DNA of 64,000 nucleotides from positions 1,364,001 to 1,428,000 of the forward strand of contig NZ_FPCK01000001.1 of the NCBI RefSeq assembly GCF_900116545.1. The letters run 5' to 3'. Position 1 is the stretch's first letter; every line of letters starts with the position of its first letter. The notes under the pieces are model-generated. The model searched no databases and was not told the DNA's origin. It saw only the letters and a program-made list of their open reading frames with translations. Origin of the DNA: Devosia crocina (GTDB taxonomy: Bacteria; Pseudomonadota; Alphaproteobacteria; Rhizobiales; Devosiaceae). A program made the position numbers and the translations under genes. Below are positions 18,024 to 25,029 of the stretch, piece by piece.

Positions 18024-18565
18024 GTTAGCTTCACCCCCGCGGCGTCCATGAGATCAGCGCGGCGCGCATAGCACTCCATGACCACGCCGATCTGGTCGCG
18101 CACGTCCTCGATCGCGATGTGCGATGGCGTCGTCTTGCGCGTGAAAATGGCGAAATCGGTCAAGGTGCGCATGTCGCGCGGGGTGCGGTAGTGCCATGGC
18201 GCTTCCTGCCCAAAGGCGCGGTAGGCAGCTTCCAGAATGACCAGATCGAAGGAGGGAGGCTTGGCCCAGACGCGTTCAGGCTGGTGCTGCTTGATGAGCT
18301 GGGCGAAGCCGTCGAGCGCGTCGCGCAGGGGCATGGTGCCCGTGAAGGCAGCGGAGCGGGCCTCCTCGCTCTGCTCCATCCACCAGGCGACGGTCTTGAT
18401 GTCGATCGCCATGCCTGGAGCCAAGGCAGTGGCCGGGTCGATGTTGGCCTGAAATTCTTCGCCCCAAGCTTGCGTTTCTGCGTCGAAGGCGATCGCGGCT
18501 ATGCTCAAGATAGGGCTGCCGGCGGTGGTGCCGAGGGTTTCAATGTCGACCATGATGTCACGCAT
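18020..18565 (-). CDS. DnaQ-like 3'-5' exonuclease (Rv2179c/DUF5051-type)
   Basis: I use ATG 18565, which places the exonuclease motif at the N-terminus; the longer frame adds non-homologous sequence. The first acidic motif is D7-I-E9-T-L-G in MVDIETLG. The second metal-ligand region is FDLVILEAAYRAF, and a conserved TLTDFA segment lies downstream. The segment DIKTVAWWMEQSEEAR is typical of the DUF5051/ExoVIII-like branch of the DEDD superfamily. Phages use such enzymes in recombination, host-DNA degradation or RNA trimming; the substrate cannot be read from sequence. The gene overlaps its neighbours within the leftward operon. Confidence 0.75.
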   Translation of the reverse strand: MRDIMVDIETLGTTAGSPILSIAAIAFDAETQAWGEEFQANIDPATALAPGMAIDIKTVAWWMEQSEEARSAAFTGTMPLRDALDGFAQLIKQHQPERVWAKPPSFDLVILEAAYRAFGQEAPWHYRTPRDMRTLTDFAIFTRKTTPSHIAIEDVRDQIGVVMECYARRADLMDAAGVKLT

Positions 18566-18881
18566 CAGGCGGTTCTCCAGATTCGGTAAGTTGGTGCCAC
18601 CGTTCCAAGACCTTGTTGAAGGTCTCGGTGGTGGCAGCCTGCCAGTTGGCAAGGTTGGGCTCGCGTCCGTCAGCGATGGCGACGTCCATTGCCATGGCAC
18701 AGGCTGTCCGGACGCTGTGATGAACGACGACAGTGAACGCCTGATCGGCAGGTAGGCCGAGGCCCTGCAGCATGTCGGCCGCATCGATGATTTCAGTTCG
18801 CATCTGCTGCATTACGCGCTCGACCGGAACTCGGAGCTCGGGCGGGATGCTGAACGGGGGAGGTAGCTCGGGGGGACTCAT
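18558..18881 (-). CDS. Hypothetical phage protein
   Basis: The start at ATG 18881 overlaps the upstream stop as TCATG, the rule in this operon; an ATG at 18890 is also possible. The 107-residue product has a Pro-rich N-terminus and is otherwise helical, with a central HHSVRTACAMAMDVAIADGR segment. Function unknown. Confidence 0.45.
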   Translation of the reverse strand: MSPPELPPPFSIPPELRVPVERVMQQMRTEIIDAADMLQGLGLPADQAFTVVVHHSVRTACAMAMDVAIADGREPNLANWQAATTETFNKVLERWHQLTESGEPPDA

Positions 18882-19237
18882 GGACGGCACCTCAGGACAC
18901 GTCGAACGCGGCTGACGAAGTGCGACACCTTGATCTTGAACAGCTGGTTCCGGATGCGCTTTACCAGTTGCCGGTGACGCTTGAACTCCTCAAACGTCGG
19001 CATGCGGTGGCCCTTCCACCTATTGCAGTGGCTATGGGCCAAAGCCCAGTTGAGGATGTGGTGGGCACCGCCCTGGGCGCGCGGCACGACATGGTCGATG
19101 GTGGCTTCGGCCCGGCGCAGGTAGTGGTTGCAGATCAGGCAGACCGAGCCCTGAACTGAGTAAAGAAAGTTGACCACTTCCCAGCGCGATAGCGTGCCGA
19201 GCTCGTTGGCGAAATAGATGCCGGGGGCGTAGGTCAT
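18878..19237 (-). CDS. HNH endonuclease
   Basis: This 119-residue protein carries a classic HNH fold. A CLIC pair (near residue 34) is followed by the strand and catalytic histidine in TIDHVVPRAQGG, then the Asn/His helix HHILNWALAHSHCNRWKG. The C-terminus is strongly basic (RHRQLVKRIRNQLFKIK), suiting DNA contact. In phages, free-standing HNH genes act as homing, packaging-associated or host-DNA nucleases. Here it lies amid accessory genes and not beside a terminase. It overlaps both neighbours by 4 bases. Confidence 0.75.
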   Translation of the reverse strand: MTYAPGIYFANELGTLSRWEVVNFLYSVQGSVCLICNHYLRRAEATIDHVVPRAQGGAHHILNWALAHSHCNRWKGHRMPTFEEFKRHRQLVKRIRNQLFKIKVSHFVSRVRRVLRCRP

Positions 19238-19815
19238 GCCGCACCGTCCAGGAGCGACAGCTCGAGCATGTCTGGCAGGCATGCGCCGGATCTTGGAACG
19301 ACGACACGCGCCATCGCGCCTACATCAAGCCAGAGCGGCGCCACGAAAGCCGCAATGGTGCTTGCAGCACCCTCCGGATGGGTGATCAGATGCTCAAAGG
19401 TCAGGCGCAGGACGGGAATGGGCAAGGTCGACAGGAGGCGGTGGCACGTCGCGGTGTCGCTGCGTAGCAAACGCTCCAAACCCTTGGCCTGCTGCCGATT
19501 GACTGCACGGCCAGCTGCAATCCGTAGGAACTTTGCCTGGCTCTTTGCCTGTTCACGCATATCTCGCGCAAGCCAGATGATACGCTGATCGGGTAGTCCC
19601 AAAAGGTGCGGCCGGATCCGATGGGGGTCTAGCACCTTCACGGCGCCGGTCTGGGTTTTGAGCCAGGCTTCGGTGATGCTGTCTGGAGTGGCACGATCGA
19701 CCTCGAAGTCTGGGTATCTACCGACGGAAGGCATTCCGCCGGCCGCCAGCATCTGCATGGTAAGGCTGGAGCCGCAGCGGCCGAGGCCGGTGACGATGAT
19801 GCGGGAGGGGGTCAA
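19234..19815 (-). CDS. Sulfotransferase-like P-loop protein
   Basis: This 193-residue protein opens with a strand and the phosphate-binding loop GLGRCGSSL (about residues 10-18). It is followed by ITEAWLKTQTGAVKVLDPHR and the Arg/Asp-rich strand RIIWLARDMREQ, a layout typical of PAPS-dependent sulfotransferases (5'-PSB loop and 3'-PB region). Later, LRLTFEHLITHPEGA matches the usual L-YE-L-P motif. The enzyme would move sulfate from PAPS to a hydroxyl or amine. Phage-encoded members are uncommon, and the acceptor is unknown. It sits in the leftward operon between the HNH gene and an unknown gene. Confidence 0.65.
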   Translation of the reverse strand: MTPSRIIVTGLGRCGSSLTMQMLAAGGMPSVGRYPDFEVDRATPDSITEAWLKTQTGAVKVLDPHRIRPHLLGLPDQRIIWLARDMREQAKSQAKFLRIAAGRAVNRQQAKGLERLLRSDTATCHRLLSTLPIPVLRLTFEHLITHPEGAASTIAAFVAPLWLDVGAMARVVVPRSGACLPDMLELSLLDGAA

Positions 19816-20126
19816 GGCGCGATCTTCCCGCCGGCTACGTCCACCCCAAGTCGGGTGAGCTCTGCCGTCCAGTGTTCGCGCACCTCCTCAGAGCAATGCG
19901 CCATGGCATCAATCCAGGTCGGCCAGCGGCCGTCGTTCTTGGCGTAGAACGAATACTGGTAGTGCAGGGATTGGGCGTTGTGCGGCTGTGCGGGATCGTG
20001 CTTCACCCCGCACTCCTGGCAGGTGTCCGCCGGCGGTGGCAGGATGTTGAAGGAAACTGTATCGGTCGCGGTGACCTTGCCGGTTTCCATGTCGACGGTC
20101 TGGCGCTTAAAGGGGAGCTGGGTCAT
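19812..20126 (-). CDS. Hypothetical phage protein with CxxC...H motif
   Basis: This 104-residue protein has a possible zinc site (DTCQECGVKHDPAQPH) at about residues 35-50 and a Trp/Tyr-rich central part (HYQYSFYAKNDGRWPTWIDAM). It overlaps both neighbours in the leftward operon. Function unknown. Confidence 0.45.
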   Translation of the reverse strand: MTQLPFKRQTVDMETGKVTATDTVSFNILPPPADTCQECGVKHDPAQPHNAQSLHYQYSFYAKNDGRWPTWIDAMAHCSEEVREHWTAELTRLGVDVAGGKIAP

Positions 20127-20803
20127 CAGTAGTCCCCCCGCCCGATGACGACGTTGTCCTCGTCGATCTCTATGATCGTTTGGGCGGCGTAGTAGGCGCG
20201 CAGACGCTGGGCCAGGCCATAGATCGGCCCATAGTGCTGGGTGTTCTTGATGTCGCGCTTGTCGACGGTCAGGGCGCTGATCGTCCCGTTGCTGCTAACA
20301 AGCAGCCGGTGTCTCGTCTCGTACTTTTGGCGATCCTCGTAGTGGGTCTGCTCATCAAGAGAGATCCATGTGCCGCCATAGTCCGAGCGCTCGACAATGA
20401 CGGTGATCAGATCACCCCAAGCCTCGTTATCGTGCTCCTTGAGCATCTCCTCGGCGATCTTTGAGAGCTTGATCGTTTTCGGCGCGAGCTTGAGAAGCGC
20501 ATCCACATCCTCAGCCAAGCGACCAGCAACTAGTTCGGCCACTCGTGCTTCGATTTGGGCCTTCAACATCGTCGCGACGACTTGCCCGTAGGAGGGTAGG
20601 TCGAGACCGGGCACTTCGAGGGCCTCTTCCACTTTTTCCTGAATGAGCTTGCCGGTCTTGCTGTAGGAGCGCAGTGCGCTATCGACAGCATCGGTCACCA
20701 GTCTGGCGACCCGAGCTTCAACTTCTTTCTCGACAAACGCGGCATCGAGTTTTGCGGCCACTGCCTTGCTGATAGCGTCGCCCAGGTTCAGATTGTCCGT
20801 CAT
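20126..20803 (-). CDS. Hypothetical phage protein, first gene of leftward operon
   Basis: This 225-residue protein is the promoter-proximal gene of the operon that runs to 15,239. Its N-terminal half is a long helical region of Ala, Val, Glu and Lys (DAISKAVAAKLDAAFVEKEVEARVA). The C-terminal half, after HDNEAWGDLITVIVERSDYGG, looks like a small alpha/beta domain. Similar proteins occur in rhizobial prophages, from memory of the pattern, but no role is known. Being first suggests early or high expression. Confidence 0.5.
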   Translation of the reverse strand: MTDNLNLGDAISKAVAAKLDAAFVEKEVEARVARLVTDAVDSALRSYSKTGKLIQEKVEEALEVPGLDLPSYGQVVATMLKAQIEARVAELVAGRLAEDVDALLKLAPKTIKLSKIAEEMLKEHDNEAWGDLITVIVERSDYGGTWISLDEQTHYEDRQKYETRHRLLVSSNGTISALTVDKRDIKNTQHYGPIYGLAQRLRAYYAAQTIIEIDEDNVVIGRGDY

Positions 20804-20874
20804 CTCACACCCCGCCGACGAGCGTGAGTGCGGTCAGACAGAGCCGATTTTTGGACGGCCAACTGTGCAACAAA

Positions 20875-20887
20875 CTGTGTAACACAG
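20875..20887. promoter_or_regulatory. Operator-like palindrome upstream of leftward phage operon
   Basis: CTGTGT-A-ACACAG is a perfect 6-base inverted repeat, and a further half-site (ACTGTGCAAC) lies just to its left. The site is about 70 bases upstream of the first leftward gene. TTGCAC and GTTACA on the minus strand could belong to a promoter. A phage repressor site is plausible. Confidence 0.4.
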
Positions 20888-20929
20888 CATGTCTGAAATG
20901 CCCGGATCCACTGGGGGTGCAGTGGGAAC

Positions 20930-20951
20930 TCGAATCCCTCCCCACCCGCCA
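20930..20951 (+). other. tRNA-3'-end-like sequence, candidate prophage attachment site
   Basis: The 22 bases run TCGAAT, CCCTC, CCCACCC, G, CCA. They fit exactly the last part of a tRNA: T-loop, T-stem 3' strand, acceptor 3' strand, discriminator and CCA. No matching 5' half is present, so this is not a tRNA gene. Phages that integrate into tRNA genes leave such a fragment at one junction. It lies right after the last phage-like gene and before an ordinary chromosomal exporter. Confidence 0.45.
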
Positions 20952-21140
20952 ATGGCTTGATCGAAAATGCCCGCTTTTCGTTGTGTGTTCCACTCCTCTT
21001 GACCTTTCGCAGCGGGCATTTGCCATGTGCTGGGTAAGAAACTGGTTGAGGACGAGGCCGCGCCGATGCGCCGACAGTGCGATATCGAAGCCTATGCGCA
21101 CGGCCTGCAACATGATGACAGCTGCAGTCGCCACAATCGC
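20952..21140. other. Non-coding flank after the candidate attachment site
   Basis: No gene is supported in the 337-base gap 20,804-21,140. Besides the operator-like palindrome and the tRNA-like fragment it holds a perfect 10-base inverted repeat, AAATGCCCGC at 20,965 and GCGGGCATTT at 21,012, separated by 37 bases with no T-tract. Overlapping frames on both strands here have Cys/Arg-rich compositions unlike real proteins. Confidence 0.5.
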
Positions 21141-22334
21141 CTAGATCGAAACGGGTTTAGGACTTTCGAGATTTCGGGCGAGTAGGGCTGCGCAGAGGGC
21201 GGCTGCGGCCGAGGCGAGCATCACTACGAATAGGCCAGGCCGGGCGTTCTCTTCGGTCAAAACCGCGCCCGCGAACGCAGCCATGATGGAAGCTCCCGCC
21301 ACCGTGATCGCACCGGCCAAGCCGGCAGCACTTCCCGTCTGGTTCGGACGCACGGACATCGCACCAACATTGGCGCTCGGTTGCGTCAGGCCGTTCGAAA
21401 CGCCAACAAACAGGCAGGGCCCAAACAAGGCCAGCACATGCCAGACGCCGGCGAAATGGAGTGCCAGACCGAACAGAAGACCAGCGCAGGCCAGGATCCT
21501 TCCAGCAACCAACAAGGTCGTCGATCCTATCTTGCCGGCCAGCCGCCCGGCGAGAAAGCTGCCGGCCATGAAACCACCGGTGATCGATCCCATGTAAAGA
21601 CCGAGAATCGCGGGCGACAAATCGAAGGCGGAAGCTGCCAGCGGGGCACCGGCCAGGAAGGCATAAAAGGCACCCACCGAGAAAGCCATGCAGACGCAGT
21701 ACGCCCAGAAACGCTTCGAGCCGAGGAGTTCGGGATAGGCCCGATACTGTTCGGCTATTGTGCTGTGTGGGGTGTCGTTGGTTTCCGTCAAGTCGGTCCA
21801 GCACAAGATCAAAACCACACCCCCGAGGACCGCCAGGGCATAGAAGCTGGATCTCCAACCGAACGCCTGATCCAGTAGTCCACCCAGGGTTGGCCCAAGC
21901 ATTGGCGCCAAGGCCCAGGCCATGGCCAGGTAGCCAAACTGGGCTGCTGCCTGATCCCTGCTGGTAGTATCGCGAATGACGGCAAGCGATACCGCATATG
22001 TCGGAGCAATTATGGCTTGTACCATTCGACAGGCAAGAAAAGTGTCCGCATCGGGTGCCATGGCGCAGCCGATCGTCGCGACAATGAATATCGCCAGCGC
22101 CCACAGGACGATCGGACGGCGACCGAGCCGGTCGGACAGGGGACCAAGAACCAGTTGAAGGCATGCCGACACTGCGGCGTATGCCGCCAGGGACAGACCC
22201 ATCAATCCGTAGGGGACATCGAACTCGCTGGCCATGGCCGGCAGCGAGGGTAGAAAGAAGTTGATGGGTAGAATGGCGAGTGCTGACACGAGGATCAGCG
22301 TCGAAAGCCGTGGCTTGGAGGATGCAGTTCGCAC
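21141..22334 (-). CDS. Bcr/CflA-type multidrug exporter (MFS)
   Basis: This is a 12-segment inner-membrane transporter of about 397 residues. I place the start at GTG 22334, which leaves about 12 residues before the first helix; the frame is open to a TTG at 22370 lying beside a terminator. The MFS motif A is present in GPLSDRLGRRPIVL, and the first helix (LPINFFLPSLPAMA) resembles Bcr/CflA (DHA1) drug:proton antiporters. The RMVQAI and GPTLGGLL segments of motifs in helices 4-5 also fit. It is the first clearly chromosomal gene after the prophage and stands alone. Its substrate is unknown. An intrinsic terminator and a stem-loop structure lie directly upstream on the same strand and may control it. 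Confidence 0.8.
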   Translation of the reverse strand: MRTASSKPRLSTLILVSALAILPINFFLPSLPAMASEFDVPYGLMGLSLAAYAAVSACLQLVLGPLSDRLGRRPIVLWALAIFIVATIGCAMAPDADTFLACRMVQAIIAPTYAVSLAVIRDTTSRDQAAAQFGYLAMAWALAPMLGPTLGGLLDQAFGWRSSFYALAVLGGVVLILCWTDLTETNDTPHSTIAEQYRAYPELLGSKRFWAYCVCMAFSVGAFYAFLAGAPLAASAFDLSPAILGLYMGSITGGFMAGSFLAGRLAGKIGSTTLLVAGRILACAGLLFGLALHFAGVWHVLALFGPCLFVGVSNGLTQPSANVGAMSVRPNQTGSAAGLAGAITVAGASIMAAFAGAVLTEENARPGLFVVMLASAAAALCAALLARNLESPKPVSI

Positions 22335-22370
22335 AATGATGACCGCTGAGCATGAAGGGTGAACAGGCAA

Positions 22371-22392
22371 TAAAAAAGCCCCGCTTGGGGCT
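22371..22392 (-). terminator. Intrinsic terminator upstream of the exporter gene
   Basis: Read on the minus strand, AGCCCC-AAGC-GGGGCT is followed directly by six T residues. It ends 37 bases before the exporter start. It must either end a transcript from the right or act as an attenuator of the exporter; no convincing minus-strand gene lies upstream. Confidence 0.75.
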
Positions 22393-22450
22393 GAATTTAC
22401 CGCGCATGGGTGCTTTCGCCTGGCAGCTATGCTGCCGTGCCCATGCGCCG
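22393..22450 (-). promoter_or_regulatory. Structured RNA leader or small RNA
   Basis: On the minus strand a 9-base stem (GCGCATGGG with CCCATGCGC, 22,440-22,448 and 22,402-22,410) encloses a second hairpin (GGCAGC-ATA-GCTGCC, 22,422-22,436) and a GCGAAAGC stretch. The intrinsic terminator follows within about 10 bases. The compact fold plus terminator looks like either a small RNA or the aptamer and expression platform of an attenuated leader for the exporter. I recognise no known class. Confidence 0.4.
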
Positions 22451-22713
22451 ACCTACTACGACAAAGCTGTTCCCGATCTTCATGCAGCGATTGGTAGGCC
22501 GTGATTTGTCGCTGGTCAACAGATGACGGGCATCGGGCCGGGCCACAGATTCAAGAATGCCATCGCGCTTCGTGCCGTCGAGCTGGCCTCTGCCGCGCCC
22601 TGCGCCGAAGAAGTTTAAAGGTCCAGCAGCGGGAACTCGGGGCGGCTTCGGGCAATAGATATACGCTGCGCAGTTCACTACGCCGTCCAATATAGACAAG
22701 AAGGGAGATTTTG

Positions 22714-23382
22714 ATGGGATATGCCCAGGAAATGGCAGGTCGGTTGCCGCCGGGAATGGTTCTGCCGTCCGAATTCCGTGAGGCCTTCGATTGGATGGAA
22801 GCCCAGGACTTCTTCATGCCAAGCGGAGCTTTTCCGGGCGACAAGCTGGGTCTGTTGGGATCGGAGGACGATGTCCAGGCGGGCCTCATCACCGCGATCT
22901 TGTTCCGGGTCGCTACACCGCAACAGGCGCGAGACGATGGCAGGGCCTGGTTCGGCGATGTCGTTCGCAACATCGAAGAGAGGCTTGTTCCTTTCGCGCG
23001 CACGGGAAGCGATGGATCCCATGCCGCTTTCTGGCTCGACGACGAGGGCACTCAGCGGATCGTGCATCTGGGGTCGGAGGGGCTTGTGTGCCTGCTCGGC
23101 CAGACGCCGCTCGACTTTTTGCGGCTTCTCGCGATCGGCTACGAGGAGATCAGCGACGAAGGGTTGAGCCAGCCAACCGCTCCGCCTCGCAGATCCGGCC
23201 GCAATCTGGCCTTCCGCGCCTGGGTGAGCGACCGCTTCGGCGTAGTGATACCCGAAACGGCAGCGCAGATATTGGGGGACGTTCCGGGCGAATTCGACGA
23301 GAGTTCCGAGGACCCGTTCTGGTGCTGGGTTCGCAAGCAGCAGAACGCGCGCGACAACCAGGAAGCGGGAGACATATCATGA
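22714..23382 (+). CDS. SMI1/KNR4 (SUKH)-like protein
   Basis: The start is ATG 22714 with GGGAG 6 bases upstream. The 222-residue product has the look of SUKH proteins: an N-terminal LPSEFREAFDWM helix, DEEGTQ-type strands (WLDDEGTQRIVHLGSEGLVCLLGQTPLDFLRLLAIGYEEI) and a C-terminal WV-RFG helix. SUKH proteins often serve as immunity partners of toxins in polymorphic-toxin or contact-dependent systems. Its stop overlaps the start of the next gene (ATGA), so the two are co-translated. No toxin gene is visible nearby. The family call is tentative. Confidence 0.5.
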   Translation: MGYAQEMAGRLPPGMVLPSEFREAFDWMEAQDFFMPSGAFPGDKLGLLGSEDDVQAGLITAILFRVATPQQARDDGRAWFGDVVRNIEERLVPFARTGSDGSHAAFWLDDEGTQRIVHLGSEGLVCLLGQTPLDFLRLLAIGYEEISDEGLSQPTAPPRRSGRNLAFRAWVSDRFGVVIPETAAQILGDVPGEFDESSEDPFWCWVRKQQNARDNQEAGDIS

Positions 23383-23906
23383 TCGAGCTTTTCGCCGGAA
23401 TAGTCCAACTGCAGTACGGGCAGGCCTATGTCGAACTGGATGGTGCGTTCGACGGCAATATGGAAAACAGCTTCATCGGGCAGAGCAATGGGCTATGTGG
23501 CGCAGCAGCGTCCGAAATTCTGTTCCTGGTCACCGGTCTTCACACCGGCCCAGTTGGCCTGACGGTAAACCTGTTCGATGCTGCGCCAGAGCTCGATCAG
23601 GAGTGGGAAGAGGTCGTTGAGGTGTCGTTTCGTGCACCGCGAGGCGAGATCACCCTGATGGAATGGGGTGCTGATCAAGGCGTGCGTATAGCCGTGCCGA
23701 GCGGCGAGTACAGGGCGCGGTGTTATGGCGTCGACATGGAGGAGGCCAACGCGCTCGACACCAATATCACCGAGGTACCAGTGGATCGCTATCGCCTCGA
23801 TCTCTGGCTTGCGCCCTCCGCGCCCGACCGTGTCATCAAGCAGACCTCGGAAGTGGCAGCCTATTGGCACGATTGGGCCGGCACATTGGCGAGCCCTGAG
23901 CGGTAA
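23379..23906 (+). CDS. Nin/ComJ-like beta-rich protein, partner of SUKH-like gene
   Basis: This 175-residue protein is co-translated with the SUKH-like gene through ATGA. It is mostly beta: FAGIVQLQYGQAYVELDG at the start, WEEVVEVSFRAPRGEITLMEW in the middle, and VPSGEYRARCYGVDMEEAN toward the end. The V-x-G-x-Y-x-x-x-C-Y pattern recalls Nin/ComJ, the inhibitor of the NucA nuclease in Bacillus. That would suit an immunity or inhibitor role alongside SUKH. The resemblance is weak and by eye only. Confidence 0.4.
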   Translation: MIELFAGIVQLQYGQAYVELDGAFDGNMENSFIGQSNGLCGAAASEILFLVTGLHTGPVGLTVNLFDAAPELDQEWEEVVEVSFRAPRGEITLMEWGADQGVRIAVPSGEYRARCYGVDMEEANALDTNITEVPVDRYRLDLWLAPSAPDRVIKQTSEVAAYWHDWAGTLASPER

Positions 23907-23997
23907 GCATGGCGGCTGGCTTGATCAGTGTGACAGGGAGCACACTCGTTGCTTGGCTGGCCGAGCCCGAGGAGCATTCCGGTCTGCGTCAGGCGCG

Positions 23998-24126
23998 TCA
24001 GACTTGATCCTGCCCGTCCTGCTCGCCACGATGGCGATTTCGATAGATGCCGCGGGCCATGAAGGCGCCGCTGAGTGCGACCGCGAGGCAGACGACGCCG
24101 AGGAGGAAAAAGGGGAGAGAATCCAT
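23998..24126 (-). CDS. Small single-span membrane protein (42 aa)
   Basis: A 42-residue frame starts at ATG 24126. Residues 4-23 form one clean membrane helix (LPFFLLGVVCLAVALSGAFM), followed by a charged tail with ARGIYRNRHRGEQDGQD. Reading a textbook TM-plus-basic-tail layout by chance is unlikely. No strong ribosome site is seen and no family is recognised. The rest of the 23,907-24,254 gap shows no other supportable gene. Confidence 0.4.
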   Translation of the reverse strand: MDSLPFFLLGVVCLAVALSGAFMARGIYRNRHRGEQDGQDQV

Positions 24127-24254
24127 GCAGACCAACTTCTCCGGAGAGGATGCCAGAAGGGTTCAAGACCAGCGGGGCGCCCCTGTCGATCTGCAAATTG
24201 ACGCACCGGGCGACTAGGGCTAGAGCGGGTGCTGCAAGCAAAGTGGAGACTGGC

Positions 24255-24491
24255 ATGAGCCGCAAGGAATTTGACGCATCGCGCATGCGGCGCATGAAGC
24301 GCCTTGCGGCACGCTATGGTCTGACCATTTTGACTTCGGAAAAGATCAAGACACTGGGACAGCCCGGCGGCCATGCGCTGCGGCACGACGAAACTTTTGC
24401 GATCGTCTATGGTGATGTGCCCAAACCATTTTCGGCAACGATCGACGACATCGAGGCCTATCTCGACAAGCTCGAGGCCGGGGAAGAGTAA
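24255..24491 (+). CDS. Small hypothetical protein
   Basis: This 78-residue frame starts at ATG 24255 behind GTGGAG. It has a basic helix (SRMRRMKRLAARYGLTI) and an acidic C-terminus (IDDIEAYLDKLEAGEE). The size and charge layout suggest a soluble regulator, but nothing specific is recognised. It stands alone between other small genes. Confidence 0.5.
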   Translation: MSRKEFDASRMRRMKRLAARYGLTILTSEKIKTLGQPGGHALRHDETFAIVYGDVPKPFSATIDDIEAYLDKLEAGEE

Positions 24492-24709
24492 GAGAGGCTG
24501 ACGCTTCTGGCAATCGCTCGAATGTCCCGGCATGGAACTTTCCGTTATTTATTCCGTAACGGGAATCGTCTCACACTGGTTGTGTTAGGCACTGGGGACG
24601 GATGACGTTTCTCTGAAACGCTCGACAGCCCCAGGTTCTTGGATCGCGTTTTCGGATCAGAGAAGTGGTTCTCACTTTTCCCGAAAGCGCTCTACTGGAG
24701 GCGCGTACC

Positions 24710-24886
24710 GTGTTTACCCTGATCAACGCTGACGCCGACGAAGACGACGCCGAAATCACCGATCCCCAGGAAATCGCAGAATTGTTTGCGGCCATTGCGG
24801 CCGTGGCAATCGAAACCATCGGCGCAGGCCAGGTTCGCGAACTGTTTGAAGCGGTGGTTGAGCAGGAGGGTCGCGATCCCAATTAG
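24710..24886 (+). CDS. Small acidic hypothetical protein
   Basis: I use GTG 24710, which has GGAGG 8 bases upstream; a GTG at 24665 is also in frame. The 58-residue product is very acidic (DADEDDAEITDPQEIAELF) and then helical. Function unknown. Confidence 0.4.
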   Translation: MFTLINADADEDDAEITDPQEIAELFAAIAAVAIETIGAGQVRELFEAVVEQEGRDPN

Positions 24887-25029
24887 TGCCAGTACTCCGT
24901 TTGTTGATGGGCGTCGCTTTTTCTGACGCCTGATTTGCCGGCCCTGCGCCGCACCTCCAATTCGCCTTGACGGGGCAGAGCGAGTCCGCAAGGACTCGGC
25001 TCCGGCAGGGTAGCGAGACCGGAGGGGGT

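Noticed and set aside
20901..20951. A complete tRNA gene ending at CCA 20,951
   Set aside because: The T-loop and acceptor 3' strand fit, but the T-stem 5' side does not pair and no D-arm or anticodon arm lies upstream.
20805..21144. Frames of about 106-109 codons on both strands after the last phage gene
   Set aside because: Their compositions (many Cys, Arg, Ser and His in odd runs) and the lack of ribosome sites do not look like proteins, and they overlap the operator and tRNA-like sequence.
22427..22699. A 90-codon leftward frame before the exporter
   Set aside because: It has no ribosome site or family signal, and its 3' end is the stem of the structured RNA. I treat the region as non-coding.
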